NCBI RefSeq assembly: GCF_964656455.1
Contig: NC_135720.1
Location: 99,398,696 to 99,462,695 of the forward strand
From: Halichoerus grypus
Lineage: Eukaryota > Chordata > Mammalia > Carnivora > Phocidae
Length of the DNA stretch: 64,000 nt
Direction: 5' to 3'
In this document: piece by piece, positions 1 through 11,788 of the stretch
How the letters are laid out: each line of letters begins with the position of its first letter
Numbering within the stretch: position 1 is the first letter of the stretch
Position numbers and translations under genes: made by a program
Notes under the pieces: generated by a model
What the model saw: only the letters and a program-made list of their open reading frames with translations
What the model was told of the DNA's origin: nothing
Databases searched by the model: none

Positions 1-744
1 CCCTAACCTTGCCGAACTCATCTCACTGACAGCACCCTGCCAGTTCTCATGCAGAGTCGTGCTGGGTTGTTCTATTGCCATCTTGCATAAGCTGGGAATT
101 ACGCTTTCTGTATCCCTTTCCCTGTAGGATGTCAGGTAAGAGTTGGTCAGGAAGGATTTGATTAAGATTTGGGAGGCAGAAGTGAAGCATGAACCATTAT
201 TTCCGGAAGGTATTTGCTCTCAGGACAGATGAAGAAGGAGCTGGTGGCTTGTAGCTTGTTTCTTTCTTCTCCTCCTCCAGCAGCCCTTCTTTCTGTCTAC
301 AGCCCTAAGTGTGACACCTGACGTTCACCCTTAGAGCTGCAGAAATCTGTCTACCCAGAAGCACTTCCTATAGACCTCTCAGTGAGCTTCCTTTTCTCAA
401 AATGAGCACGGAGCTTTAGGAGGACTAGTTAGTGCCTTTCTTTTTGAAACTGGAACTCTATCTTCCAAACCTTTGTTTTCCCAGCAACACCCTCAATTAC
501 ATAAGGTCTTATTATTTTAATAATTCCCTTATTCCTTTGCATTGAAAGTGACTCTGCTTATCTGTCTAAACACTGACGGATAACATGTGATTTTCTCAGA
601 AGTACCACAAGTCCAAAGTTCATTCTCTGAAAAACTTGGAGCCAGACATGTTCTGGCATTCAGATTGGTTTGCCTTTTAGAAAGACAGTATGGTACATGC
701 ATCATGTGATATTTAACAGCTTTATAGTGGCATGTAGAAAAGTA
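1..744. other. unique sequence, nothing recognised
   Basis: I see no repeat family, splice-flanked open frame or RNA gene here. Composition is ordinary AT-rich mammalian noncoding DNA. Confidence 0.5.
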
Positions 745-932
745 CCTCAAATTCGAACTCAGTCATCTATGAACCTCTCCGTGTCTCAGTTTCCGTATCG
801 GTAAAATTGAGATGGTAGTACCTTCCTCTAAAGTGTTACTATGAATCTCTTGCTTATACAATGCTTTCAAAGCATTTAGCACAGTGCCTGCCTGTATTTA
901 GTACTTAGTATGTCATAGCTGTGATTATTATT
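745..932 (+). mobile_element. MIR SINE relic
   Basis: The order of diverged blocks matches MIR: an 'aacctctccgtgtctcagttt' type core, then 'taaaattgagatggtagta', then 'agcacagtgcctg'. It is a tRNA-derived SINE long dead in mammals, here heavily mutated. No TSD can be recognised. Confidence 0.75.
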
Positions 933-2072
933 TTGCTGTATCCCTATCTAATTAGACCCTTATCTAATGGAGTCCTACTTTATGGTAAATGCTGAAAACA
1001 TTCAGAAGATACCAGTTTTATGTAGCTTGATATTTTTAAGAGGAATTCTGATTTGGGGTATAAAAATCTAGAGAAATTCATAAATGTTGCATGAAAAACT
1101 CCTTGCTCTGCTCCTTTTCTGGGTGGGTCCCAGTCTCTTGGGCATTCTTAAGGATTAAGAAAACAATCTAAGAATTCTAGATTGCACCAACCCAAAGCAA
1201 ACTCAAATAGACAACCTGGAGAGTAAGAACCTAACTTCCCAAGTATTACTGAACACCCTCAGTGAGATGAATTTAATTTGTGGATAAGCCAATAAATGAG
1301 GCAAAGAAACCTTGGTTCCTGTACTTGGGGAATTTATAGTCTAATACTGGCATAACAAGTATGTTGCATTGGACCAAAGTGTCTACTCTAAATGCTTTAT
1401 TAAGAAGGCTTCTAAAGCAGAGTTCAGAGTCAATAAAAACAATTCTGTGATGAATTAGCAATGCCAGCCAAAAATGAACATAGAAATGGGAGTGGCAGCA
1501 AGGATGACTCATACTTGCTGTTATCCATCTAATCTCTAAGATTCAGTGACCTCACTACACATTTCTAAAGATTAGCCACTCAATTCTCTATAACACTGGA
1601 TTGAGAAAAATAGAAGAACAAACCATGTCAGCAAGCAAGGTTTTTTTACCTTTATAATAATAGTTAAGTATATCAGCTATTGATAAACATATGTTAGCAT
1701 TTACCTATTCATTCTGTTGGGGGAAAACTGGATAATTCTTAAGTGTTTTGCCCTCCAGGCTTACATTAAAAGTTAATTATCACCACGTGGGACAGGCCTC
1801 CAGAGGCCATGGCAGCCTTGAACTAATATCAGCAAAATGTGCATCTCACATTAGCCCCTGAGTTGCTTACCTCTCACATTAGAATGCTTTCTCCTTGAGT
1901 GAATGCTTGCGAGTTAAAACCACATCACTTTCTGAGTAGTGAGTTGAAGAAGGACAACTTCTAGCTGAAGAAGGGCCCTGCATTATGTAGTTAAGGACAA
2001 GGGCACCACAAGAGAGATTGGGCATCAGATATAAATGTAGAGCTATAATTAGCTACACTGGATAATCCAAAA
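933..2072. other. unique sequence, nothing recognised
   Basis: AT-rich noncoding DNA without a repeat I can name. Short open frames on the minus strand have no coding character. Confidence 0.45.
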
Positions 2073-2122
2073 TTGTGTGTGTGTGTGTGTGTGTGTGTAT
2101 CTCTGTCTGTCTGTCTCTCTCT
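2073..2122. repeat. (TG)n followed by (TCTG)n/(TC)n microsatellite
   Basis: About twelve uninterrupted TG units run straight into TCTG and TC units. Such compound pyrimidine-purine repeats are usually length-polymorphic. Confidence 0.95.
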
Positions 2123-2574
2123 TTAAATATATTTCTTCATATTGGTTCTCTATGCACACTTGCCATGTGTACTGTGAGTACTACGGTCTAAGTGTAGCCG
2201 TCAGGAACACAGTTTAAGTAGAGATGCAAAAAAAGATGCTTTATTAGGCCCTGGATCACTCTTGTCCCTAAATCCCTCTTTGACTTGCTTGCAAAAGACC
2301 CTTGATTTTTACTATCAAATATTAATTTCTCAATCCATGAAATGGAAGTAGCCTGTGCATGGACCAATGATGGGCGTATTTCAAGACCAATTCTAGTTTA
2401 TGCATCTGAGGTCAACAATTAAATTTAAAATAGAGAAGACCAAAGTTGGGATTGCTTTGGAGCCTACCAAAACCACAACATACCATCCACTGTTACTGTA
2501 CATACACATGGGTCTCATTGATTCATCATTTATTTAGATTTCAGGTTATTTTTTGATGTGTTTTTTTTTCCCCC

Positions 2575-2645
2575 AATTTGACTATAAATCCTTTGAGGGC
2601 AGGAAATTTTTCTTCATAGATCTATAGTAGTGCACAGGGTAGTAT
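2575..2645 (+). mobile_element. L2 3' end fragment (weak)
   Basis: The stretch around 'ctttgagggcaggaaattt' followed by 'agtgcacagggtagt' resembles the L2 3' end (gagggcaggga ... cagtgcctggcacatag). It is short and diverged, so the call is tentative. Confidence 0.4.
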
Positions 2646-2837
2646 TTTATATTTGGGATATTGCAGAGAATGTTGTCTCCTATAATCCCTGGAAACTCAT
2701 TTAGTAATCTGGAACTCTATGGATTATGCAGTTGCTCTCCTGAGAGTCTATGTTTTCCTACACTGGCTGCTGGTTGAGATTCTCCTTTGAGATATCTGCA
2801 TCTTCTTTGTATGGGCCAATGGTTATAATCTCTGTAA

Positions 2838-3042
2838 AAATAAAACTACTGACAGAGAACAATCAGATGATTACTAGAGGGGAGGTAAGTGGGGAGATGG
2901 GTGCAAGAGGTGAAGGAGATTAAAAATATACTATCTTGATGACAATATATGGAACTGTGGAATCACTATATTGTATACCCGAAACTAACATAACAGTGTA
3001 TGTTAACTACCCAGGAATTAAAATTTTAAAAAAGGGGAGGAA
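2838..3042 (+). mobile_element. L1 3' end, plus strand, older subfamily
   Basis: It shows the typical carnivore/older L1 3'UTR end: 'gaaggagattaaaaatatac', then 'tatcttgatga', 'ggaatcactatattgtat', 'gaaactaacataacagtgta' and 'ggaattaaaat' before a short A-rich tail. Only the last ~200 bases are present, as expected for a 5'-truncated retrocopy. It lies just upstream of the antisense L1 starting near 3070. Confidence 0.75.
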
Positions 3043-3054
3043 CAATATGGGACT

Positions 3055-3069
3055 GCAAACACTTTATTT
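3055..3069. repeat. left TSD of the 3.1-4.2 kb L1
   Basis: The 15 bases gcaaacactttattt recur exactly at 4167-4181 and bound the L1 with its nested SINE. This marks target-primed reverse transcription. Confidence 0.85.
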
Positions 3070-3083
3070 ATTTATTTATTTTT

Positions 3084-3268
3084 AAAGATTTTATTTATTT
3101 GACAGAGAGAGACACAGCGAGAGAGGGAACACAAGCAGGGGGAGTGGGAGAGGGAGAAGCAGGCTTCCCGCAGAGCAGGGGGCCCGATGCGGGGCTCAAT
3201 CCCAGCACCCTGGGATCATGACCTGAGCTGAAGGCAGACGCTTAACGATTGAGCCACCCAGGTGCCCC
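3084..3268 (-). mobile_element. CAN-SINE (SINEC), antisense, inside an L1 tail
   Basis: Read on the minus strand it has the full Carnivora tRNA-derived SINE: a head ending in ggggcacctgggtggctc at 3268, promoter-box-like sequence, a CT-rich body and a TTTATT-rich tail. It sits between the T-rich tail of an antisense L1 and that L1's 3'UTR. The 13-bp repeat tttatttattttt at 3071-3083 and 3269-3281 is a plausible but low-complexity TSD. CAN-SINEs are non-autonomous and are moved by L1 proteins. Confidence 0.93.
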
Positions 3269-3748
3269 TTTATTTATTTTTTAAAAATTTTTTTAGTAAA
3301 TCTGAAAAATTTATTTTATTTTTTAAGCATTTTTTAATTTAAATTCAATTAATTAACATGTAACGTATTATTGGTTTCAGAGGTACAGGCCTGTGATTCA
3401 TCAGTCTTACATAATATCCAGTGCTCATTACATCACAAGCCCTCCTTTAATGTCCATCACCCAGTTACCCCATCCCTCCACCCACGTCCCCTCCAGCAAC
3501 CCTCAGTTTGTTTCCTATGATTAAGAGTCTCCTTATGGTTTGTCTCCCTCTCTGGTTTTGTCTTGTTTTATTTTTTCCTCTCTTCCCCCATGATTCTCTG
3601 TTTTGTTTCTTAAAATCCACATATCAGTGAGATCATATGATAATTGTCTTTCTCTGATTGACTTATTTCACTTAGTATAATACAGTCTAGTTCCATCCAC
3701 ATCATTGCAAATGGCAAAATTTCATTTTTTGATGGCTGCATAATATTC

Positions 3749-3799
<51 letters not shown>

Positions 3800-4166
3800 T
3801 ATGCGTGTGTATCACATCTTCTTTATCCATTCATCTGTCAGTGGACATCTGGGCTCTTCCCATAGTTTGGCTATTGTGGACATTGCTGTTATAAGCACTG
3901 GGGTGCAGGTGCCCCTTCGGATTACTACATTTGTATGCAGTAATTGGGGTAAATACCCAGTAATGCAATTGCTGGGTCATAGGGTAGCTCTATTTTCAAC
4001 TCTTTGAGGGACTTCCATACTGTTTTCCAGAGAGGCTGCACCAGCTTGCATTCCCACCAACAGTGTGGGAGGGTTCCCCTTTCTCTGCATCCTCCCTAAC
4101 ATCTGTCATTTCCTGACTTGTTAATTTTAGCCATTCTGACTGGTGTGAGGTGGTATTGCATTGTGG
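3269..4166 (-). mobile_element. 5'-truncated L1 (3'UTR plus ORF2 C-terminus), antisense
   Basis: On the minus strand this holds the end of ORF2, with a translation resembling the L1 segment '[13 protein letters not shown]' and 'AKLWKEP', then the 3'UTR. Frameshifts and a TG microsatellite have destroyed the frame. A 15-bp exact TSD surrounds it at 3055-3069 and 4167-4181. It aligns by eye with the second copy at 24.9-25.9 kb, so both belong to the same or a close subfamily. It cannot be autonomous. Confidence 0.92.
3754..3806. repeat. (TG)n microsatellite inside L1
   Basis: About twenty TG units sit where the sister L1 (25325-25340) has a short 'tgtatatatatataca' motif. The microsatellite therefore seems to have grown from an L1-internal alternating stretch. 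Confidence 0.95.
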
Positions 4167-4181
4167 GCAAACACTTTATTT

Positions 4182-5194
4182 TGCCGAGTGAGAACTTTCA
4201 AAAAAAATCATCTATTTTGGAAAAGGATACTTTAATATTAAAAAAGAATGACAATGAATAAATTTGGCTTTATGCAAAAAAAAAATAACACTACTGAAAT
4301 GCATTTATAAAAGGTTGTCTTTGTTTTTGAACTAAAAGAGAGGTCTACCTGGGTTGAAAATATTAGTAACAGTCTTCCGCTAGTGAAGTAAGTTTTCATA
4401 CTAAAGTTTATACTTTAATATAAAGCAACTTGAATTTATATGCTCATGAACCAAAGATACAGAATAATATAATACAACTTAATAATTAAGGAGAATGGGA
4501 CCTAATTACCATCATTTTCACCCTATAAAGAATATGTAATGTCCATACTTCTGTTTTCACTTACAGCTCCTTTGAATTTACTTAAACCTTTATAAGCATA
4601 ATATTTAATGAATGCATGTGTTAAATGATAATTATTAAGTCTGTACAAACATTCTATGAATGGTTCAGTATTTTTTTTGTCTTAAATTTTATGTGAGTTG
4701 GGGACCAGGGATCATACCTGTTTAATTCACTAGGTTCATTATCTGTTTAATGAACATACCCGGGATCATACCTGTTTAATTCACTAGGTTCATTATCAAG
4801 TGTATGGAGGGTCTTGATAAATGTTTTGATGAAGATGCTACATTCCCAGAATGAGGGAACACGACCATTAAGGCATTTCAAAGGGAGACATTGGATAATT
4901 GTAGTGGAGAAAGATGGTAATGATGGCTATATGTGTAGGAGAATAAAATGAGATATGAGAAAACAAAGAGGATAAGAAAATAACTCATACAAGGAATTGA
5001 ATTGGACCAGTAAACATCTGAAAATCTACTACTCTCATCAATGTCAAAAATTCCAAAGTGAACAGGTGATCTGAGCATGCTGCTGACATCCATCTTCACA
5101 CCCTCTTGGTCTATAAAATACTTCTTTAGCTTCCTTGAACAAAGACACCACAGTGGGCTACACAAGGTGTAGCAAAGGAAAGGAAAGCTGTTCC
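4182..5194. other. unique sequence with one short duplication
   Basis: AT-rich DNA without recognisable repeats apart from the partial duplication at 4708-4797. The overlapping minus-strand open frame (4878-5165) has no recognised domain and I treat it as chance. Confidence 0.45.
4708..4797. repeat. 54-bp period partial tandem duplication
   Basis: A 36-base block at 4708-4743 (starting gggatcatacctg, ending ggttcattatc) recurs without change at 4762-4797. The unit is 54 bases and the second copy is incomplete. Confidence 0.93.
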
Positions 5195-5352
5195 GTCTCC
5201 TCTGTATGCATTAGTCATTTTCTTCCTCTGAGTCTGTGTCTTAATTGCCTTGCCTGTCTTATTAGATTGAAAACCCACTGGGTTGGGACCATCGCTACTA
5301 AGGTGTGCAACACTGAGCTTGGCAGGTGATCAGCACTCAATAAATGTCTATT
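5195..5352 (+). mobile_element. L2 LINE 3' end relic
   Basis: The order 'attagattgaaaacccactg', 'gggaccatc' and 'cagcactcaataaatgtcta' follows the L2 3' end (tagactgtaagctc ... gggactgtgt ... gtaggcgctcaataaatgtt). Diverged, no TSD visible. Confidence 0.6.
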
Positions 5353-8020
5353 GCTACCATAAACCAATGTATAAATCTCAGAAATAGGCATAATAATGGA
5401 CCTGACAGATTAATGCCCAGGGCTATTTTTGTACAGCAGCATGGGCTAACCAAATCAAAATCTGACATCTCAGATTCAATTCTTCTCTGTTTTGCATGTA
5501 ATTCTCAGCCTTTCACATTTTTGTCCTGTGACAGACAGGAAGAAATGAGTCAACTTTTCAACATAATTGAATTAAGAAGCATTCTTCCCTCCCCACCTTT
5601 TTTTGTTTGTTTGTTTCTCAAATGCTATTGACCCATTATGTAGATGGCATTGCTTTTTAAAATTATTGATAGAGTGGTTCCAAATGCTACAGCAGATGTT
5701 TTATATGGCATTTATACTCAATATTTCAAGTCCTCTTCTTTGTGGGGATTTTCTCCAGAAGCAAGAAACTACTTAAGGAAACCATGTAACTGATACTCTA
5801 ATGCATTCTCTGAGGTGACTAAGAAAGAGTTATTATCAGTTTTTCTCTTTGGATAACAAAATGAACATGTGAAGAAATTGAGTGACTTAAGCAAGATCCC
5901 CCAGAGAAGCAGTAGTGACACTCTGAGTAGAATTCCCCTGAAATAAGAGATCTTCACAGGAAAAATAGGGCTGTTTCTGGGGGTCATTGAAGCTTTTTAC
6001 AATCATAACAAAATACAACAAGCTTCAAATTCCACTTTTTCCTTACATGAACTAGCAGCTTTGTCTACCTGTGAGATAAGACTTTTTTCCCCCATCTTTG
6101 TGAACTCCACTGTAGCTGCAATCTACTATTAGTTTCCTTTTCTTAGTTGGATATTTTTATATTTCTATTCTTGGCCAATGTGTAAAAAGTCATCCAAATT
6201 AGATCATTCAAATACATAATATGATCATGAAATTATTTAAAAATTGCAATAAATTCTTTAATCACCATAACTTCTTTCTGTGGCAAGATGATCATAAGTA
6301 AAAAAAAAAATCAATTAAATAATCTGTACTCAGATCTAGTCTTTTTGAAGATAAGTATGAAAATAAAGCCAGGGTTGACCATATGACCCATCAAGGTTAA
6401 TAAGAGAAAGCTGGGTATTGAGGGTAGGGACTGAATGCATAATTAGATCCTACACTGACATAAAAGGAAGAGTCTAGGATTCAAATTTACACTACATAAA
6501 CCAAGAGGGATAAAAGAGGCAATTGTTTATGTAACTTAGAGACAAAAAATGCCATTGTCTCTATTGTTAAGATATTTCAGGTGTTTCTAGAATATTGCCA
6601 GCAAATATACCCACCCATATAGAACACTCTGCTAAACACTTGAAATTCTTTGGGTAGAATAGCAAAGGCAAGGAAAATATTTTCATGTAAATATTATTTT
6701 ACAAAATGTATTTGCATAAAAATAAAATTTTGATTCATCACTTATTTTTTCAAAAATATTTTCAAAAAAATATTTTCAAGTGCTTATAGTGTATCAGGCA
6801 GTTAACTAAGCTTTATGTAATAATTCTTATTCCTTTTGGCCTCACTTCCTTCAAAGTAGGTTTATAGATGGTCCGTGTCTTTTGTTTGAAATAGAGATGG
6901 ATAATGAACAAGGTCTATAGAGGTCTATAATAAAGAAGCCACACAGAAGGAAAAAACCCAAAAAACAAAAACCCCTGAAACTTCTCCAAAATGATTTTGA
7001 AGTTTATGAGCTTGGGTGACTGGGAGAATGGTGGTACTATTAATGGAAAAAACAACAACTCCCAACTCAGGAGAATAGTAACTTGTGTATGGGCACTTAA
7101 TGTCTTCAGATTTGACTATGATGTAAATATAAGACCATAGTAGAACATTCAGACGGGATATTATTGTATAGAATAGGATCAGAATTTGAAGGAAATACTA
7201 GTCCTGAATGCCCAAATTCAGTCATCATCTGCCAAAATATGTTAATTTATATTTGTCTATTTTGTTTTGTCTGTATAACCAACTGTAGCAGATAAAAACT
7301 AGAAGTCAAAATGCTCAATACATCTGGAGGAAGGAAAGAGAAATTTTTCCTTCTAGAGACAAAATTGGAAGTGCTTCTCTACGATGTATTTGATTATCTG
7401 ACATTCTACTTTGTTCTCAGGTCTGGAGTACTTTTTTTCCAAGACATTAAAGCAGGAGAAGTATGAGAATTAGAGAGATACCTGTTTTCTCCAAAATTGT
7501 ATTTATTTTGTAATATTTGTAAAGTTGGTGAAATCTATGCAAGGTCTTAATCAGAGGTATGGCAAGTCCTGTGTTCATAATAGGATGATTAAATCTTTGT
7601 TATTTGGCTTGCTAAAAGACGTACTAAGCATAAGAAAAACCAAACCAAACTGAAAAACCCTGCAAAATTTTTAGACCATGGTGCCATCATAATTTCAACA
7701 TTTTCTTTGACTGGCTCTGACTAATTTCCCATCATGAATATCCTGTTTCTATTTTTCCCAGGCCTTATCCAGGAGTCTCTGACCTGTGTCAGTTGGCATG
7801 ATGTATGGGTTATGAGACACAATGGATACATGGTGAGAGGTTGCCCCCAAATTCCATTTGTCCTTTGTTCATATGGGTTTTTTATTTGTCTAATTTGATT
7901 ACAGAGGCATTAATCTATCATAGGACTCTCTCTACAGAAGCTTCATGGATTTTCCCAGATGAAAGTCTTAAACTAGCAGTATCTTTAAATGAGAGTTCCT
8001 GAGTTGTGCCATGCCATCAA
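5353..8020. other. long stretch without a recognised element
   Basis: AT-rich noncoding DNA. A weak MIR-like (minus) match may lie around 5845-5950 ('gaagaaattgagtgacttaa'). Runs of AAATATTTTC-type sequence near 6735-6780 are simple low-complexity DNA. Nothing supports a gene. Confidence 0.4.
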
Positions 8021-8240
8021 AAAGACTTGAGTTCTCTTCCAAATTATGCCACTCCTTAACTATGTGGCTTAGACAAAGCACACTTAGCTCTTTGTAAGTT
8101 TTGGTGTCCTCCTATATAAAATCAAGTAACAAAGGTACTATGAGGTTTGTTATGAGTATTAAATGAAATATGGAAAAGTGACTTAGTTCCATAGTAGAAC
8201 ATACAGGCAACCGATAGGATATTATTATTGTTACAACTAA
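8021..8240 (+). mobile_element. MIR SINE relic
   Basis: 'gacttgagttctcttccaa', 'atgccactccttaactatgtg', 'ctatataaaatcaagtaac' and 'ttatgagtattaaatgaaat' occur in MIR order. Strongly diverged. Confidence 0.65.
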
Positions 8241-9090
8241 CCTTTACTTGTGCAGGCAAAATTTTATAAAGGGAGATGGTGAAATTGGTGCAAAAAAAGA
8301 CTGGTAAAAAGAAGAGGTACAAATGATGGGAAAATAATGAATCCGGTAGTGGTCAGTCAGAGTTCCTGTGTGAAGTTACTCCTTGGTTTTGTCACTATTT
8401 TTCCCTTTTCCTGATCAAGTCCTGGTTCTGTCAGTAGCTAACTGCCTGCCCTTTTTTGGCCTGTGACCTTCAATAGGTTACTTTAGGCACATTTTTACTT
8501 TTTGAAATTATGTAAATGAATCCAATGTTGTTTCTGGTTCTGGAATTTTAATTTGAGTATGTTGTCCTCTTTGTAATCATTCTGAAATTCAGTTATGAGA
8601 AGATTATCTGCTGCTTACTAATCTGAGCAGACTGTGGTGTACACTGAGTTCAAAAGACCCTCCAGCCTCCTTTTTTTTTGCTTCCTCTCCCTCCCTTGCT
8701 TCCACATATTCTGGTGTCCAGGCACACCATTACATCATGATGGTTTTATGTTAGGTCTTTACACATGTTTTTGATCAATCTGGTAGTTCCTTGGGTCTTT
8801 CAAGAATTCTACTTTTCTGCTAAAGCCTTACTAATCCAGTGAAATGAAATAAGTTGTTATTCCTCACTTCTTACCACCACTAGGCCTTTTACAGAGCCCT
8901 ATTGTTGCATTAATCATACCGTATTGTAATTATATGTTAGCTTACTTATTTACTATGATATGACCTACGTAAAGAACCTGAGTTGTAAGGGTTAAGAAGA
9001 GAGAAATGTTAAATGAAAAATGCCCACAAATCAATTGATATCTGCTTGCCATTAATTCCTACTCAATAAATGTTTGATGACTTAATTACA
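8241..9090. other. unique sequence, nothing recognised
   Basis: No recognisable repeat or gene. Confidence 0.4.
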
Positions 9091-9422
9091 CAGTTGACCT
9101 TTGAACAAGTTGGGTTTGAACTACAAGGGTCTGCTTATATGCAGATTGTTTTCATAAATACTATACAGTACTGTAAATGAATTTTCTCTTCCTTATGATG
9201 TTCTTAATAACATTTTTTTCTCTAGTTTTCTCCATTGTAAGAATACACTATATAATACATATAACATCCAAAATATGTGTTAATGTGTTATGTTATCAAT
9301 AAGGCTTCCAATCAACAGGAAGATATTAGTAGTTAATTTTTCAGGGAGTCAAAAGCTATATGAAGATTTCAATTACACAGAGAGTCAGTGCCCCTCACTT
9401 TGCATTGTTCAAGGGTCAACTG
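9091..9422 (-). mobile_element. MER2-like Tigger MITE (pogo/Tc1-mariner group)
   Basis: Terminal inverted repeats are clear: cagttgacctttgaacaa on the left, and ttgttcaagggtcaactg at 9405-9422 on the right. The element is followed by TA, the expected target duplication of this group. The inside (revcomp around 'actactaatatcttcctg' and 'taacacatattttggatg') matches my memory of MER2. It has no transposase and was mobilised in trans long ago. Confidence 0.85.
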
Positions 9423-9644
9423 TATATCCTCAAATGCTTTGAAAGCTCCTTGATATGACCAACATCACAGTTTCCCTATTATAATCTAGGAATAGTTGCT
9501 TAATAACCATGTAAGTGTTTGGAGTAAGTTGAATTTTTTAACAGGATTTTCTATTTTAAAGTTAATTTTTCCAGAAGCATAGACCTTTATTTGTGGAGTT
9601 AGTAATGTCTAATGGAATGCCCTTCAGCCATCCCTGTTATGACC

Positions 9645-9890
9645 AAATAATAAGAGCTAACAGAGATTGAGGATTTATCATGTTCCAAGCACTTTGTCAA
9701 GGTTTATACAATTTAATTGTCACAACAAACCCACCACGTAGCTAACATTTTCATTCTCACGGACTAGTGAAGGTGCATAGATTTTAATTTGCTCAAAGTC
9801 ACACAGTAATTGGTAGAGTTAGGATTTAAACTAAGAAAATCTGCCGGTGAAGACAGTACTCTTACCGACTGTGTTATATTGCACTAAGGC
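9645..9890 (-). mobile_element. MIR SINE relic, antisense
   Basis: Reads as the reverse complement of MIR: 'taagagctaacagagattga', 'ccaagcactttgtcaagg', 'tttaattgtcacaacaaac', 'ctcaaagtcacacagtaatt' and 'tactcttaccgactgtgtta' in order. Confidence 0.8.
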
Positions 9891-10860
9891 AAGCCGGACT
9901 ATAGTAACCTGAATAAGGAGAGCTTGCAACAGCTTTATAGCCAGTCACCATTAATACCACACTTTTTCTTCTCCGACACAACCAAGAAATCCCTCCCTAT
10001 TTTTTATGGGTTATCTCCCACATTCCTCAATACGTTTATCTAGAAAGGAGACTCCCAGAATCTAAGCAATATGTTTTGCATATGCAAATTGTCAAATATT
10101 CTATCCAGCATTCTTTAAATGATTTGCTTCAATGTTTGTTGCTGTCTTTAAAAATTAGCACAGAAATAATGTTTATATTCATTGCCACCAGCTAAAAGCG
10201 TTGGAGTCCTACAGTGCAGCTTGAGGGATTTTGTAGGTTTTCTTTTTTCCATTAATATTTAAGCTTCAGCTAAGTCAGACAAAACTGAATACATAACAAA
10301 TAACCATCAAGGTTACTCTTTATGGGTCAAACATAACGACAGTCTCAATTATTAAAATTCACGGCAACTGAAGGCAATGATTTTTACTGTGAATACATCA
10401 TTGCAAGTTCTTCCTCAAACTTGCTGGTTTTTCAGTTTTAATAAGCCAAACTTGGGATAGTATTCAGCAATTGGCTAAAGTTGGATTTTTACCTTTTCTC
10501 TTTCTTAAAAGATTTCTAATCCCCTATATTAATAGCAAATAAGTTCTAGATTCTTCTACTCATTTGTATGTCAAAATGAATTAGAAGCAACAAATCCCGA
10601 GATTCAAGCAGAGTGGTCAGGGTCTCTTCTCTGTGGAGGAAACACCATGGACGTTTGGGGTCACTTGAAATTAACTTATGTTGAACTAAAGTGATACCTG
10701 TTCATGGTATGTCCCAGATACTTCTGCATTCCTTGAGTATTCCAGAGTGAATAATCCTGTCTATGAAATCTGCTGGAATTTCCAAATATATGACAGGGAC
10801 TCTACCTTCTCTTTATCCAAACCCAGCCACATTTCTTTTTTTTTGTTTTCACCTTCTTGT
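9891..10860. other. unique sequence, nothing recognised
   Basis: Noncoding in appearance; no repeat family recognised. Confidence 0.4.
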
Positions 10861-11014
10861 TTGTTCTCGTTTCTAACAACTCCGACAGCTCTCTGTCATC
10901 CTCTGATTTTTTTGGAGACAAGCATGTCCTCTTTCCTGAAGGCAAAAGCAGGTTACCATTGTCTCCAGGAGTTCACACCCCCACACAAGCCTGGCCATTC
11001 TTCTCAGTGAAACC

Positions 11015-11404
11015 ATGGGTCTGAATTTTGAACACGGAGGCCCTTTCTTATACTCTCTCAACCTCAGAGCCTTTATTTCTTCATGTGGCGCTTTATCCCT
11101 TGATACCCTGTTCCACAGCGAGTTCCCCTGCATGCATGCTCAGCCCGCCAAAAGATGGAAAATATTGTCATCTGGATTAATAGCTAAGGTGGAGGGTCAC
11201 CTGAACATGGGATTTGCCCTTATTCTGACCACGTGTCACTTGCTGAGGTTCTTGAGGGAACAATACAGAGAAGAAAAGGCTAGAAAACCTAGCAAGAAAA
11301 CTTGGGCTGGGATCCTCTGGTGCACCAGCCTGTTGATGGGGAACATTGCCTCTAGCTGCGTCCGAAACAGGCCTAAGATCTGGAACACAGCAGACAAGGG
11401 CTGA
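11015..11404 (+). other. 129-codon open frame of unknown status
   Basis: I do not recognise the predicted product. The ATG lies in a good Kozak context (aaaccATGG), the local GC content is higher than the flanks, and an acceptor-like site (pyrimidine tract then CAG, ending 10887) and an AATAAA at 11573-11578 lie around it. Against a gene: the product has no recognised domain, an 86-codon frame on the opposite strand overlaps it, and frames of this length are expected by chance in 64 kb. I list it only because it is among the longest frames outside recognised repeats. Confidence 0.12.
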
Positions 11405-11741
11405 ATTTTCTTCTTTTTCCTTAAGCTCACATTCAAATTTCAGAAATCACCTCAGCGATGGTGCATAAAGGGCTAGTCCGTGGAAGAAGCAAAGGCAAGA
11501 GCAGGAGAATCAAGGGAAGGGAGAATGACTCTCGTTGCCTGTGCTGAGATTTCTTGGCATTTCAGAAGGAACAATAAACCATCTCCTCTCAGGAAAAGTA
11601 TCCTCAGAGAGAGGATGAGAGGTAACTATCTGTCTTTCAAGTTTTATCAGTTAATTTTCATAACAAAACTGTAACATGGCTACCCTTATTATTTTCATTG
11701 AAACGTTGAGGAATGTGGATTTTAGCTTGTCTTCCAATTAA

Positions 11742-11788
11742 AGAGAGAGAGAGGTGAGAGAGGAGAGAGAGAGGAGAGAGAGAGAGAA
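11742..11788. repeat. (GA)n purine tract
   Basis: GA/GGAGA units on the plus strand with few interruptions. Confidence 0.95.
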
